Shown here: positions 1-9,273 of the stretch, in pieces
How the letters are laid out: the number at the start of each line of letters is the position of its first letter
Position numbering within the stretch: position 1 is the stretch's first letter
Assembly: GCA_963794685.1 (NCBI GenBank)
Contig: CAWCFK010000005.1
Span: forward strand, 124,001-188,000
Source of the DNA: CAVTWH01 sp963794685
Lineage (GTDB): Bacteria; Actinomycetota; Actinomycetes; Mycobacteriales; Micromonosporaceae
Reading direction: 5' to 3'
DNA length: 64,000 nt
The notes under the pieces: model-generated
What the model saw: the letters and a program-made list of their open reading frames with translations, nothing else
Told to the model about the DNA's origin: nothing
The model's database searches: none
Program-made: the position numbers and the translations under genes

Positions 1-512
1 ACCGCCGGGTAGATGGTGGCCGCCTTGATCTTGCGCCGGGCGTCCAGGTCCCGCTCCAGGTAGCGGGCCAGCTGGTCGAGGACGGTGTCCAGCTCGCCGG
101 TCAGCTCGGCGGCGCGCACGATGCCCCGATAGTACTCTGGGAAGATCTTCGGGTGCCGGTCCAGGCAGTCGGAGAGCCGCTCGCCCCGGCGCAGGCCGGT
201 CTCCACCTCGGTCATCATCCGGCGTACCGACGGATTCCTGGCTTCCTCGCCGAGCGCCCGGACCGCTTCGATGAGCGGCAGGCCGGCGCGCACGAAGGCG
301 GCCAGCTGGCGGGACAGGTGCATGACCTCCTCCCGCTTGACCCGGGTGGCGGTGATCTCCAGCTGCCAGACGCTGCGCTTCTCGGTCACCTCGACGTCGC
401 GCATGTGCGCCCCGAGCAGAGCCAGCTGCGCCTGCTCCAGGTTGGCGGCCTGCTGCACGCCGCTCACCCGCTGTCCGTCCGGCGCGGTCGCCGCGTAGGC
501 GAATCTGCCCAT
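1..512 (-). CDS. pilC: Type II/IV secretion inner-membrane protein PilC (GspF family), C-terminus beyond window
   Basis: The first ~170 residues of a GspF/PilC platform protein, which sits in the membrane and couples the assembly ATPases to pilin polymerisation. It starts MGRFAYAATAPDGQ, followed by the cytoplasmic T2SSF domain: SRQLAAFVRAGLPL near residue 67, a GERLSDCLDRHPKIFP stretch near 115 and AAELTGELDTVLDQL near 138, all characteristic of the family. The ATG lies one base after the pilB stop, so the two are co-translated. The gene runs off the left edge before its membrane helices. Unlike its upstream neighbours, the visible part has no frameshift. Confidence 0.93.
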   Translation of the reverse strand, partial: MGRFAYAATAPDGQRVSGVQQAANLEQAQLALLGAHMRDVEVTEKRSVWQLEITATRVKREEVMHLSRQLAAFVRAGLPLIEAVRALGEEARNPSVRRMMTEVETGLRRGERLSDCLDRHPKIFPEYYRGIVRAAELTGELDTVLDQLARYLERDLDARRKIKAATIYPA

Positions 513-513
513 C

Positions 514-2322
514 TCAGGCCCCCATCACGTAGATCGAGCGCAGCACCTCGGGCAGGTTGGTGACGCCGCTGCGCACCAGTGCGCCGGCCTGCTCCGGCAG
601 GGTGCGCATGCCCTCGGAGCGGGCCACCTTGCGGATCTCGTCGTGCGAGGCGCGGGCCAGCACCATCTCCCGCACCGACTCAGTGATGATCATCATTTCG
701 TAAACGCCGATCCGCTCCAGGTAGCCGGTCCGGGCACAGAAGTTGCAGCCCCGACCCCGGACGAAACCCATCTCGGGGGTACCGCCGCCGATCGCCCGCA
801 GCAGCGCCAACTCCTCCGGCGCCGGCCGGTACGTCTCGCGTGCAGTGCGGGCACACCCGGCGCACCAGGCGCTGGGCCAGCACCGCGGTCAGCGAGGAGG
901 CCACCAGGAAGCTCTCGATCCCCATGTCCAGCAGCCGGTGCAGGGCCGCCGGGGCGTCCGTGGCGTGCACCGAGGAGAGCACGAAGTGCCCGGTCAGCGC
1001 CGACTGCACGGCGATCCGCGCGGTCTCCACGTCGCGGACCTCGCCGACCAGGATCACGTCGGGGTCCTGCCGCAGGATCGAGCGCAGCCCACCGGCGAAG
1101 GTGATGCCGGCCTGCTCGTTGATCTGGATCTGGTTGATCGACGGCACCCGGTACTCGACCGGGTCCTCGATCGTCATCACGTTGCGCTCCGGCGTGTTGA
1201 TCTCGCCGAGCGACCCGTACAGGGTGGTGGTCTTGCCGCTGCCGGTCGGCCCGGCGCACACCACCATGCCGTACGGCGAGCGCAGCAGCCTGGCGGTACT
1301 GGCCGACCATCTCCTCCGGCATGCCCAGGTGCTCCAGGCGCAGCAGCTCGCGGCTCTTGTCCAGCAGCCGCAGGACGACCTTCTCGCCGTCCACCACGGC
1401 GGTGGTGGAGACCCGGATGTCCAGCTCGCGCCCCTCGATCTCCATGGAGATCTGGCCGTCCTGGGGGCGGCGGCGCTCGACGATGTTCATCCCGCCGAGG
1501 ATCTTGATGCGGCTGCACGACCACCGGGCCCATCGCGGCCGGCAGGTCCAGCACGTCGTGCAGGGCGCCGTCGATGCGGTAGCGCACCCGGATGCGGTCG
1601 TCGTGGGGCTCGATGTGCACGTCGGAGGCGCGGTCCCGGAGTGCCTGCGGTGATGATCATCGAAACGACCTGGACCACGGGCGCGTCGTCGCCGACCGCC
1701 TCCGCCGCCCGGGTGGCGTCCCGGCGCGGCACGTGCGCCGCCTCGAACGCCCGTACCTGCATGGAGACGCCGGTCAGCGCCCGGTAGCTGTTGCCGATGG
1801 CGCGCTGGATGTCGGACGGGGTGGCCACCATGATGCGCAGCGGGCGGTCGATGGCGGCGCCCAGGCGGCCATCGCGGCGGCGTCCGGATCGGCCAGGGCC
1901 AGCGCGACCACCTCGCCCCGCCCGTCCTCGGAGTAGACCGCCAACGGGATTGCGTTGAAGGTACGCGCGGTGTGCTCGTCCAGCAGTGCGGTGGCCTCCG
2001 GCGCGGGGGTGACCATGGACAGGTCGACGGTCTCCAGGCCACGCTGCTGGGCCACCGTCCAGGCGATGTCCCGCTCGGTCACCGCGCCGGAGGCCACCAG
2101 GCGCTGCCCGAGCCGCGCGCCCGGCTGGCTACCGGGCGCCTGTAGCGCCGCGACCACCTGGCCACGGGTGACCAGGCCGGCCTCCACCAGGCGCTCGCCC
2201 AGCCGCTCGCCGCCGGGCACCACGGTGAGGTCGGCTGGCGCCTGGGCGACCGGCGCCACACGCGGCTGCGCCGGCGCCTCGACCGGCGCCGGCGAGCGGC
2301 TGTCCTTGTTGCGCAGCCTCAC
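514..2322 (-). CDS. pilB: Type IV pilus assembly ATPase PilB/GspE, interrupted by five apparent single-base indels
   Basis: Hexameric ATPase that powers pilin extrusion. The GTG start overlaps the pilT stop (GTGA). Order: MshEN-type N-terminal domain (GERLGERLVEAGLVTRGQV near residue 37), ASDVHIEPHDDRIRVRYRIDG, Walker A GPTGSGKTTTLYG, Walker B region DVILVGEVRD, then the CPHC...CNFC zinc tetracysteine typical of PilB. The frame breaks five times, near 1865 (missing base), 1654, 1515, 1292 and 842 (extra base each). Correcting them gives one continuous protein of about 601 residues, normal for the family. Every broken segment keeps conserved motifs, so I judge these sequence errors rather than decay. 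Confidence 0.88.
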
Positions 2323-3432
2323 GGGCGGCCGCCGTAGTGCACGACGCCGGGCGCGACCAGGGCCGGCGCGCGTTCGATGTCGGCCGGGTAGAGACTGCGG
2401 GCGACGGCCGTCTCGTAACTGATCGCGCCACGGCGGACCAGCTCGGACAGCGACTGCTCGAAGGTGACCATGCCGTCGCGCTGCCCGGTGAGCAGCCAGT
2501 TGCGCAGCTGGTGGGTCTTGCCTTCCTTGATCAGGTTACGGATCGCCGGGGTGGCCACCAGCACCTCGTACGCGGCGACCAGGCCGTGGTCGGTGCGCGG
2601 CAGCAGCCGCTGGTACACCACGCCGGTGAGCGCGGCGGCCAGCTGGGTACGCACCTGGGCCTGCTGCTCGGCCGGGAACACGTCGATGATGCGGCCCAGC
2701 GACTGGGCCGTGTCGTTGGTGTGCAGGGTGGCGAAGACCAGGTGACCGGTCTCCGCCAGGGTGAGCGCGAAGCGGATCGACTCGGCGTCGCGCATCTCGC
2801 CGACCAGCAGCACGTCCGGGTCCTCGCGCAGCGCGGCGCGCAGCGCCGAGGCGAACGACGGCGGTGTCGGTACCGACCTCGCGCTGGTTGACGGTGGCCC
2901 GCCGGTGCGGGTGCAGGTACTCGATCGGGTCCTCGATGGTGAGGATGTGGCAGGACCGCTCGGAGTTGATCTGGTCGATGATCGCGGCCAGGGTGGTGGA
3001 CTTGCCCGAGCCGGTCGGCCCGGTCACCAGCACCAGGCCCTGGTGCTGGCGGGCCAGGGCGCTGACCGCCGGGGGCAGGCCGAGCTGGTCGACCGTCGGG
3101 ATGCGGCTGGGGATCACCCGCAGGGCGATGGCGGTGCAGCCGCGCTGGCTGAAGGCGTTGCCCCGGACCCGGGCGCGGTCCCGCCAGGTGAACGCGAAGT
3201 CGTGCTCCTGGGCGACGTTCCAGCTGGCCGCCTGCTTGGCGGTGATCAGCTCGGCCAGCAGCAGATCGGTGTCCTCGTCGGTCAGCGGCGGCTCTCCGGG
3301 CACCGGGTGCAGGTCGCCGAAGATGCGCATCTGCGGCGGCTGGCCGACGGTGAGCAGCAGGTCGGTACCGTCCGCTCGCCACAGGATGTCGAGGAGGGCG
3401 TCCGCCCGGGGGCCGATGCCGCGAGGGTCCAT
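2319..3432 (-). CDS. pilT: Twitching-motility ATPase PilT, one apparent single-base insertion
   Basis: Retraction ATPase of type IV pili. It begins MDPRGIGPRADALLDILW, with the PilT-like phrase GTDLLLTVGQPPQMRIFG near residue 22, Walker A GPTGSGKSTTLAAI near 145, ILTIEDPIEYLH, and, after a frameshift, the LVGEMRDAESIRFAL Walker B region and HTNDTAQSLGRIIDVFP. The break is near 2862, where one extra G splits TDT from PSFASALRAALREDPD. Corrected length is about 370 residues, normal for PilT. It lies between pilin and pilB and overlaps pilB by 4 bp. Having PilT beside PilB suggests pili that extend and retract. Confidence 0.9.
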
Positions 3433-3467
3433 GGGGTGTCGCTCCAGTGAGTGGTGTCAAGCAAGGA

Positions 3468-3510
3468 CATGGGTCGGGCGGCCGGGGTCCCGCCGGCCGC
3501 CCGACCCATG
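3468..3510 (-). terminator. Strong stem-loop between pilA and pilT
   Basis: A perfect inverted repeat with 18-bp arms (3468-3485 and 3493-3510) and a 7-base loop, starting 2 bases after the inferred pilA stop codon. No T-tract follows, as is usual for actinomycete terminators. It probably ends or attenuates transcription after pilin, so pilin mRNA would exceed that of the assembly ATPases. It also confirms that pilA ends at 3513. Confidence 0.8.
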
Positions 3511-3512
3511 GG

Positions 3513-3894
3513 TCAGCAGGTGGTGCGGTGCTGCCAATGATCACGCCGGACACGGAACCGTCGGCGGCGAGCGTGATCGTGTACTTGGTGGAGGTCGGCA
3601 CGTCACGCAAGTAACTGCCGGTCTTCAGCAGGGCGATCCGCGCATTGCTGGCGGCGACCGGGTCGGTCAGCGCCGAGGCCGGATACGCGCCGTGTTGGCC
3701 CGGTACGCCTCGGTGGCGACCTCGACACTCTTGCGGTCGGACTTGCACGCGCCCTGCTCACCGCGGTCGGTGAAGGCGCCGACCGCGAACACGACGATGC
3801 CGGTGAGGACGCCGAGGATGACGATGACAATGAGGAGTTCGGTCAGGGTGAAACCGTTGTCACTGGCGCGCAGTGCGCGAATACGCTGACGCAT
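3513..3894 (-). CDS. pilA: Type IV prepilin-like major pilin, two apparent single-base deletions
   Basis: Class III prepilin: short basic leader MRQRIRALRASDNG, then the mature start FTLTELLIVIVILGVLTGIV. It has the G/F cleavage site for prepilin peptidase PilD, Glu at mature position 5 and a ~20-residue hydrophobic helix. The ATG at 3894 follows GAAGGG. After AYRANT a base is missing near 3688; the frame resumes with YPASALTDPVAASNA and KYTITLAADGSVSG. A second shift near 3530 brings the protein to a Thr-Thr-Cys stop just before the hairpin. Corrected length is about 127 residues. It heads the pil operon. Confidence 0.82.
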
Positions 3895-4284
3895 ATAAGT
3901 GTGCCCTTCAAACTCGGAACTGGCCCGGTTCCCGGGCGTCATGGGGAATGCTCCACGGAACGTACCCGCAGGTCAGAGCGGACTGCCTCCACCGAAAGGT
4001 TCTCGTATTCACCCAGATCGCAGTGGCTGCTATCGCCTTGCGGACGGCCTATGTCCCCGATCAGGCAACCGCTCCTGCGTACACGGAGTCAGCAGAGCCT
4101 GTCCGTCATGTCGCCCGATCGGACAGGAATTGAATTGCCGGGCATGAGGCCGGTGAAATGGACGGCGAGGCAGGAAAACGCCTAAGGGGATTCGGTCCGA
4201 CGAACATTTTGAAACGACGGTCGCCAGCCTTTGCCGGGGCAAATCAGTTCCAATTCGGGATGCGGTAGGCCGGGGACGGAGCGG
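3895..4284. promoter_or_regulatory. pil operon leader/promoter region (390 bp, no gene)
   Basis: The region upstream of pilA has distinctly lower GC than its surroundings and no coding pattern on either strand. It should hold the pil promoter and a 5' leader. An 8-bp inverted repeat (CCTGTCCG at 4098-4105, CGGACAGG at 4120-4127, 14-base loop) is present. A related motif without the pairing arm lies near 4044-4065. I searched by eye for a c-di-GMP (GEMM) riboswitch signature and did not find one. Confidence 0.45.
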
Positions 4285-5427
4285 TCAGCTGGGCCAGCCG
4301 ACAGTGCCGGCGGCGTGCAGCGCATCGATCTCCTCGGTGCCGTAGCCGACGTCGGCCAGTACCTGCCGGGTGTGCGCGCCGACGGCCGGGATCTGGGCCG
4401 GCGCCGGCGCCGGGGTGGCGCTGAACCGGGGTGCCGGCGCCGGCTCGGGCAGGCCGTCGGGGCGCTCGCGGAACGTCCCGCGCGCCCGGTGCTGCGGGTG
4501 CCCGGCCGCCTCCAGCAGCGACAGCACCGGCGTCACGCAGGCGTCCACGCCGTCGAAGTGCGCCGCCCAGGCGTCCCGGGTACGCCCCGCGAACACCTCC
4601 GCCAGCCGCCGGTGCTGCGCCGGCCAGCCGGCCGGGTCGTACCGGTCGGCGAACAGCGCCTCGCCGGCCAGGCCGAGCCGGTCCAGCAGGGTGTCGTAGA
4701 AGGCGGCCTCGATGCAGCCGACCGCCACGTGCCGACCGTCGGCGCAGCGGTAGGTCCGGTAGAACGGCGCACCGCCGTCGAGCAGGTTCACCCCGCGCTC
4801 GTCCCGCCAGGCGCCCGCCGCGAGCATCCCGTACGCCATGGTCAACAGCAGTGCGGTGCCGTCGGTCATGGCGGCGTCGACCACCTGGCCCCGGCCGGTC
4901 GTCCGGGCGTGCAGCACGGCGCAGACCAGGCCGTAGGCGAGCAGGGCGCCGCCGCCGCCGAAGTCGCCGACCAGGTTCAGCGGGGGCACCGGGTCGCCGT
5001 CGGCCGGGCCGATGGCGTGCAGCGCGCCGGTCAGCGCCAGGTAGTTGATGTCGTGGCCGGCCACGGCGGCCCACGGGCCGTGCTGGCCCCAGCCGGTCAT
5101 CCGGCCGTACACGAGGCGGGGATTGTCGGCGGTCAGCTCGTCGGGGCCGACGCCGAGCCGTTCGGCGACGCCGGGGCGGAAGCCCTCGATCACCACCTCG
5201 CAGCTGGCCGCGATGCGCCGGGCGACCGCGGCACCGTCCGGGTGGCGCAGGTCCAGGGCGACCGAGCGGCGGCCCCGGTGCAGGGTGGCGGCCAGGTCGA
5301 GGGTGGCGCCCGGCCGGTCCAGGCGGATCACCTCGGCGCCCTGGTCGGCCAGCAGCATCGCGGCGAACGGGGCGGCGCCGATGCCGCCGAGCTCCAGCAC
5401 CCGTACGCCGGCCAGGACGCCGCTCAG
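4285..5427 (-). CDS. CaiB/BaiF family (class III) CoA transferase, alpha-methylacyl-CoA racemase type
   Basis: About 380 residues. Motifs: VLELGGIGAAPFAAMLLADQ at the N-terminus, LHRGRRSVALDLRHPDG near 45, GRMTGWGQHGPWA with AGHDINYLALTGALHAIGP near 115, and DAAMTDGTALLL near 180, matching alpha-methylacyl-CoA racemases and class III CoA transferases. It either epimerises 2-methylacyl-CoA or moves CoA between acids. It overlaps the thiolase stop by 4 bp (CTGA) with no ATG or GTG there; the start is probably CTG at 5427, or the GTG ten codons inside. With the SCP-x thiolase this suggests branched-chain, sterol or isoprenoid acyl-CoA breakdown; the exact substrate is not visible. Confidence 0.87.
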   Translation of the reverse strand: MSGVLAGVRVLELGGIGAAPFAAMLLADQGAEVIRLDRPGATLDLAATLHRGRRSVALDLRHPDGAAVARRIAASCEVVIEGFRPGVAERLGVGPDELTADNPRLVYGRMTGWGQHGPWAAVAGHDINYLALTGALHAIGPADGDPVPPLNLVGDFGGGGALLAYGLVCAVLHARTTGRGQVVDAAMTDGTALLLTMAYGMLAAGAWRDERGVNLLDGGAPFYRTYRCADGRHVAVGCIEAAFYDTLLDRLGLAGEALFADRYDPAGWPAQHRRLAEVFAGRTRDAWAAHFDGVDACVTPVLSLLEAAGHPQHRARGTFRERPDGLPEPAPAPRFSATPAPAPAQIPAVGAHTRQVLADVGYGTEEIDALHAAGTVGWPS

Positions 5428-6614
5428 CGGTCCACCGTCCCGTAGAGGGTGACCACGCAGGCGCCGCCCAGGCCCAGGTTGTGCTGCAGGGCCAGCCGGG
5501 CGCCGTCCACCTGGCGCGGGCCGGCATCGCCGCGCAGCTGCCAGACCAGTTCGGCGCACTGGGCCAGGCCGGTGGCGCCGAGCGGGTGCCCCTTGGAGAG
5601 CAGGCCGCCGGACGGGTTGGTGACCACCCGGCCGCCGTAGGTGTTGTCGCCGTCCCGGATGAACTTCTCCGCCGTCCCCGGCGGGGTCAGCCCGAGCGCT
5701 TCGTAGCTGAGCAGCTCGTTGGTGGTGAAGCAGTCGTGCAGCTCGACCACCGGTATGTCGGCCGGGTCCACGCCGGCCTGCGCATAGACCCGGGCGGCGG
5801 CCAGCGCGGTCATGTCGTAGCCGACCACGGTGCGCAGGTCGCCGGAGGTGAAGCTGGCCGGGGTGTCGGTGACCAGGCTCTGCGCCCGGATCGCCACGTC
5901 GGCCCGCAGGCCGTGCCGGGCGGCGAAGCCGGCGCTGCACACCACGGCGGCGGCCGCCCCGCAGGTGGGTGGGCAGCACTGCAGCCGGGTCAGCGGCCCG
6001 TAGATGCGCGGCGAGGCGAGGACTTCCTCGACCGTGACCGGCTCCCGGAACACCGCGTACGGGTTGTGCGCGGCGTGCCGGCGGGACTTCACCGAGATCT
6101 CGGCGAAGACGGCCGGGTCGAGGCCGTACTCGTCGACGTAGGCCTGGCCGCCGCCGCCGAAGAAGGCGGCCGCCATCGGGGTGCCCTCCGGCGCCGCGCC
6201 CTGGATGGCGTCGCGGGCCTCGTCGAAGCGCTCCAGCGCGCCGGGCCGGTCGGTGAACATCATCGCGATCGCGCCCCGGGGCATCTGCTCGAAGCCCACC
6301 GCCAGGACGCAGTCGGCGCTGCCGGCGGCCACCGCCTGGCGGGCCAGCCAGAGCGCCGAGGAGCCGGTGGCGCAGTTGTTGTTGACGTTGACCACCGGGA
6401 TGCCGGTCTGGCCCAGGTGGTAGAGGGCCTTCTGGCCGGAGGTGGAGTCGCCGTAGACGTACCCGACGTAGGCCTGCTCGACCTGCTGGTAGTCGATGCC
6501 GGCGTCGGCCAGGGCGGCCCGGGCGGCGGCGGCGCCCATCAGGTCGTACGGGTCGCTGCGGCCCGGCTTGCTGAACGGGATCATCCCGACTCCGGCGATG
6601 CGCACCTGCTCCAT
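5424..6614 (-). CDS. Lipid-transfer-type thiolase (SCP-x/SCP2 thiolase family)
   Basis: A 396-residue thiolase-fold protein. The ATG at 6614 (MEQVRIAGVGMIPFSKPG) follows a GGGAG site. The nucleophilic Cys lies in VNNNCATGSSAL near residue 84; HDCFTTNELLSYEALG near 300 and SKGHPLGATGLAQ near 340 supply the other active-site loops. SCP-x thiolases cleave or condense branched beta-keto-acyl-CoAs in sterol and branched-lipid catabolism. It is coupled to the downstream CoA transferase/racemase. No MaoC or acyl-CoA dehydrogenase is adjacent, so the pair probably serves a pathway encoded elsewhere. Confidence 0.9.
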   Translation of the reverse strand: MEQVRIAGVGMIPFSKPGRSDPYDLMGAAAARAALADAGIDYQQVEQAYVGYVYGDSTSGQKALYHLGQTGIPVVNVNNNCATGSSALWLARQAVAAGSADCVLAVGFEQMPRGAIAMMFTDRPGALERFDEARDAIQGAAPEGTPMAAAFFGGGGQAYVDEYGLDPAVFAEISVKSRRHAAHNPYAVFREPVTVEEVLASPRIYGPLTRLQCCPPTCGAAAAVVCSAGFAARHGLRADVAIRAQSLVTDTPASFTSGDLRTVVGYDMTALAAARVYAQAGVDPADIPVVELHDCFTTNELLSYEALGLTPPGTAEKFIRDGDNTYGGRVVTNPSGGLLSKGHPLGATGLAQCAELVWQLRGDAGPRQVDGARLALQHNLGLGGACVVTLYGTVDR

Positions 6615-6747
6615 GACGGCTCCCTTCCCTACTCGACAGTAGCCAGCCGGCGCCGTGGTCACCATCGCGACTTCCCCACCCAGCCGGCCGACTTCCGCGA
6701 GCGCCCTGCTGATCAGGGCGGATACCGGGCGCGGGTACGGTGGCCCG

Positions 6748-7980
6748 ATGCCGGCGCGTAACCGTCCCGCCCTCACCCTGTCGTTCGCCGCCCTGGTCGT
6801 GATCGGCCTCAACGGCGGCGCGGCCGGCGTGCTCATCCCCTCCCAGCAGGCCCACTACCACGTCGACAAGTCGACCATCGGGCTGCTGTTCTTCGCCTTC
6901 TCCGCCGGCTACCTGCTCTCCGGCATCGTCAACGGGCTGCTCATCCGGCTGCTCGGGGCGCGCGGCCAGCTGGCTCTCGGCGGGTTGGTGCTGGCCGCCG
7001 GCTCGGTCGGCTCGGCGCTGGCCCCACCGTTCGCGGTGCTGGCGGCCCTGGCGGTGGTGCTCGCCTTCGGCGCGGGAGCGCTGGACGCCGGGTACAACGC
7101 CTACGTCGCGCACATGCCCGAGCCGACCGGGCCACTGAACGTGCTGCACGCCTGCTACGGCCTCGGCGCGCTGATCGGCCCGCTGGTGGCGGCGTTCCTG
7201 ATCGAGGGGGGGCACAGCTGGCAGGCGTTCTACGCCGTCCTCGCCCCGTTCGGCCTGATCCTGGCCGCCGGGGCGGTGTTCCTGCTGCCCGGCCCGGCAG
7301 CGGCCGCGCCGGTCGACGGGCAGCCGCACGCCTCGGTGGCCGGGGCGCTGCGCCGGCCGGAGGTGCTGCTGGCGACGGCTTTCCTCTGCGTGTACGTGGG
7401 GCTGGAGGTGACCGTCGGCAACTGGGGGTTCAGCTACCTGACCCAGCTGCGCGGCACCGGCGAGCTGCTGGCCGGCTGGGTGGTCAGCGGGTACTGGCTG
7501 GGCATCACGCTGGGCCGGTTCGTGGTGAACGCGGCCGCCCGCAGGATCGGCGCGTCCACCGCGGCGATGATGTACGCCATGGTGGCTGGCGTGTGCGGCT
7601 GCTCCGCGCTGCTCTGGGTGGCGCCGGACGGCCCGCTGGTGGCCACCGCCCTGGTGCTGCTGGGCATCTTCCTCGGCCCGATCTTCCCCACCACCATCGC
7701 GGTGATGCCGCAGCTGACCCCGTCGTCCCTGGTACCCACGGCGATCGGCCTGCTGGTCGGGCTGAGCGTGGTCGGCGGCTCGGTGTGGCCCTGGGTGGCC
7801 GGCACGCTGGCCCAGCACTTCGGGCTGGGCACCCTGCCGCCGTACCTGCTGCTGCTCGGCGCGGTGTGCGCGGTGAGCTGGTGGAGCATCGCCCGCCGGC
7901 TGCCGGGTGGCGAACCGGACACGCCGGTGGCCGGGGCCGGGCAGGCGCTGGCGGCGTCAACGGTGCCGATGGTGGAGTGA
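6748..7980 (+). CDS. Major facilitator superfamily transporter (FucP-like sugar/drug branch)
   Basis: A 410-residue, very hydrophobic protein with about 12 helices. It starts MPARNRPALTLSFAALVVIG. IPSQQAHYHVDKSTIGLLFF near residue 30 and AGALDAGYNAYVAHMPE near 110, followed by LHACYGLGALIGPLV, resemble the FucP/BSC6-type MFS group. It is divergent from the thiolase gene with about 130 bp between and converges on the GlxA-like regulator with 7 bp between. The substrate cannot be read from sequence; sugar and small hydrophobic efflux are both possible. Confidence 0.85.
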   Translation: MPARNRPALTLSFAALVVIGLNGGAAGVLIPSQQAHYHVDKSTIGLLFFAFSAGYLLSGIVNGLLIRLLGARGQLALGGLVLAAGSVGSALAPPFAVLAALAVVLAFGAGALDAGYNAYVAHMPEPTGPLNVLHACYGLGALIGPLVAAFLIEGGHSWQAFYAVLAPFGLILAAGAVFLLPGPAAAAPVDGQPHASVAGALRRPEVLLATAFLCVYVGLEVTVGNWGFSYLTQLRGTGELLAGWVVSGYWLGITLGRFVVNAAARRIGASTAAMMYAMVAGVCGCSALLWVAPDGPLVATALVLLGIFLGPIFPTTIAVMPQLTPSSLVPTAIGLLVGLSVVGGSVWPWVAGTLAQHFGLGTLPPYLLLLGAVCAVSWWSIARRLPGGEPDTPVAGAGQALAASTVPMVE

Positions 7981-7987
7981 GGGCAGG

Positions 7988-8956
7988 TCAGGCGGCGACG
8001 GCGCGGTCGCGGAAGGCGCGCCGGTAGAGGTGCGGCGGGCAGCCGACCCGGCGCTGGAAGTGGTGGCGCAGCCCGGCGGCGTCCCCGAAGCCGCAGCGGA
8101 TCGCCACGGTCTCGACCGGCGCGTCGCTCTCCTCCAGCAGCCGGCGGGCCAGCAGCACCCGCTGCCCGGTGAGCCAGTCGTGCGGGGTGGCGCCGGTCTC
8201 GGCGCGGAACCGCCGGGCGAAGGTACGCGGGGCCATGTGCACCCGCTCGGCCAGGCTCTCCACGCTCACCTGCTCGTCCAGGTGCCCGACCAGCCAGCGC
8301 AGCAGGGGCTGCAGGGTGGGCGCGTGGTCGGTCACCGGCACCGGCGCCTCCACGTACTGGGACTGGCCGCCGTCGCGGTGTGGCGGGACCACCATCCGGC
8401 GGGCCAGCCTGGTGGCCGCCGCGCTGCCGTGTTCCCGGCGCACGATGTGCAGGCACAGGTCGATGCCGGCGGCGGTGCCGGCGCTGGTGAACACGTTGTC
8501 GTCCTCGACGTAGAGGACGTCGGGGCGGACCTGGGCGAGCGGGAAGCGCTGCGCCAGCTCGTCGGCGTAGCGCCAGTGGGTGGTGCAGCTGCGCCCGTCC
8601 AGCAGGCCGGCCTCGCCGAGGGCGAACGCGCCGGAGCAGACCGAGAGCACGGCGGCGCCCCGCTGGTGCGCGGCGCGCAGCGCGGCCAGCGCCTCGGCCT
8701 GGGTGGCGTCGCAGACGTTGCCGGCGTAGGCGGGCACGGCGACGAGGTCGGCGTCGGCCAGCGCGGACAGGTCGCCGTTGGGGGTGACGGTGAAGCCGGA
8801 GCGGTTGGCGATCGGCCGGCCGTCCGGGCTGGCCAGGGTGAAGTGGTAGCTGGGCAGGCCGTCGTCGGAGCGGTCGGTGCCGAAGACCTCGCAGAGCACG
8901 CCGAGCTCGAACATCGCCACGTCGGGGAAGGCCAGGACGGCCACGCGCCGGATCAC
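7988..8956 (-). CDS. GlxA-type AraC-family regulator with DJ-1/PfpI domain
   Basis: A 322-residue protein. Residues ~4-165 form a DJ-1/PfpI glutamine-amidotransferase-like domain, with the elbow Cys in VLSVCSGAFALGEAG near 105. Residues ~215-315 form the AraC double helix-turn-helix (SVESLAERVHMAPRTFARRF, then VETVAIRCGFGDAAGLRHHF). GlxA/FtrA-like proteins sense small amine or stress metabolites through the first domain and usually activate a neighbouring gene. The convergent MFS gene is a possible target, but no operator is obvious. Confidence 0.9.
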   Translation of the reverse strand: MIRRVAVLAFPDVAMFELGVLCEVFGTDRSDDGLPSYHFTLASPDGRPIANRSGFTVTPNGDLSALADADLVAVPAYAGNVCDATQAEALAALRAAHQRGAAVLSVCSGAFALGEAGLLDGRSCTTHWRYADELAQRFPLAQVRPDVLYVEDDNVFTSAGTAAGIDLCLHIVRREHGSAAATRLARRMVVPPHRDGGQSQYVEAPVPVTDHAPTLQPLLRWLVGHLDEQVSVESLAERVHMAPRTFARRFRAETGATPHDWLTGQRVLLARRLLEESDAPVETVAIRCGFGDAAGLRHHFQRRVGCPPHLYRRAFRDRAVAA

Positions 8957-9096
8957 GGCTCCAGGCTAGCTGGCAGGATCTCGATGGACAATGGCAATCC
9001 TGCCACTTTCCGGGCTGCGCGCTCCGGATCAGCATGGAATCGACACCACCGGTGGCCACCGGCGCAGACCCTCACCAGAACACGGGAGTCCACGCC

Positions 9097-9228
9097 ATGT
9101 CCGGTCTGATCTTTCTCGCGGTCTTCGTCGCCCTCATCGGCGGCGCCGCAGCGCTCGGCCTGCTGGTCGACAGTCGGGATTCGGCCGACTGGGCGCCCAC
9201 CGACGACGGCAGGCGGGCGTGCCGCTGA
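9097..9228 (+). CDS. Small single-pass membrane peptide, 43 residues
   Basis: Starts MSGLIFLAVFVALIGGAAAL with one hydrophobic helix (residues ~3-22) and then an acidic tail (VDSRDSADWAPTDDGRR). The ATG at 9097 follows a CGGGAG site at a normal distance; an in-frame ATG at 9034 lacks one. A strong stem-loop follows directly, supporting a real transcription unit. Function unknown. It does not resemble a toxin (no charged N-terminus) or a signal peptide (no cleavage site). Confidence 0.6.
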   Translation: MSGLIFLAVFVALIGGAAALGLLVDSRDSADWAPTDDGRRACR

Positions 9229-9229
9229 C

Positions 9230-9267
9230 GTCCCGTCCCGCCGGGGCGACGCCCGGCGGGACGGGAC
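9230..9267. terminator. Bidirectional stem-loop terminator
   Basis: Perfect 16-bp arms (9230-9245 and 9252-9267) with a 6-base loop, placed 2 bp after the small membrane peptide stop and 6 bp before the pectate lyase stop. It separates two converging units and can serve both. Confidence 0.85.
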
Positions 9268-9273
9268 GCGGGC

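Noticed and set aside
3873..4242. Several overlapping short open frames in the pil leader
   Set aside because: No Shine-Dalgarno, wrong codon third-position pattern and lower GC than real genes.
3895..4284. c-di-GMP (GEMM-I) riboswitch before pilA
   Set aside because: CCGGCAAAGGCTGGCG on the minus strand has a superficial GCAAAG core, but the GGGACGCAAAGCC block and the paired receptor helix are missing.
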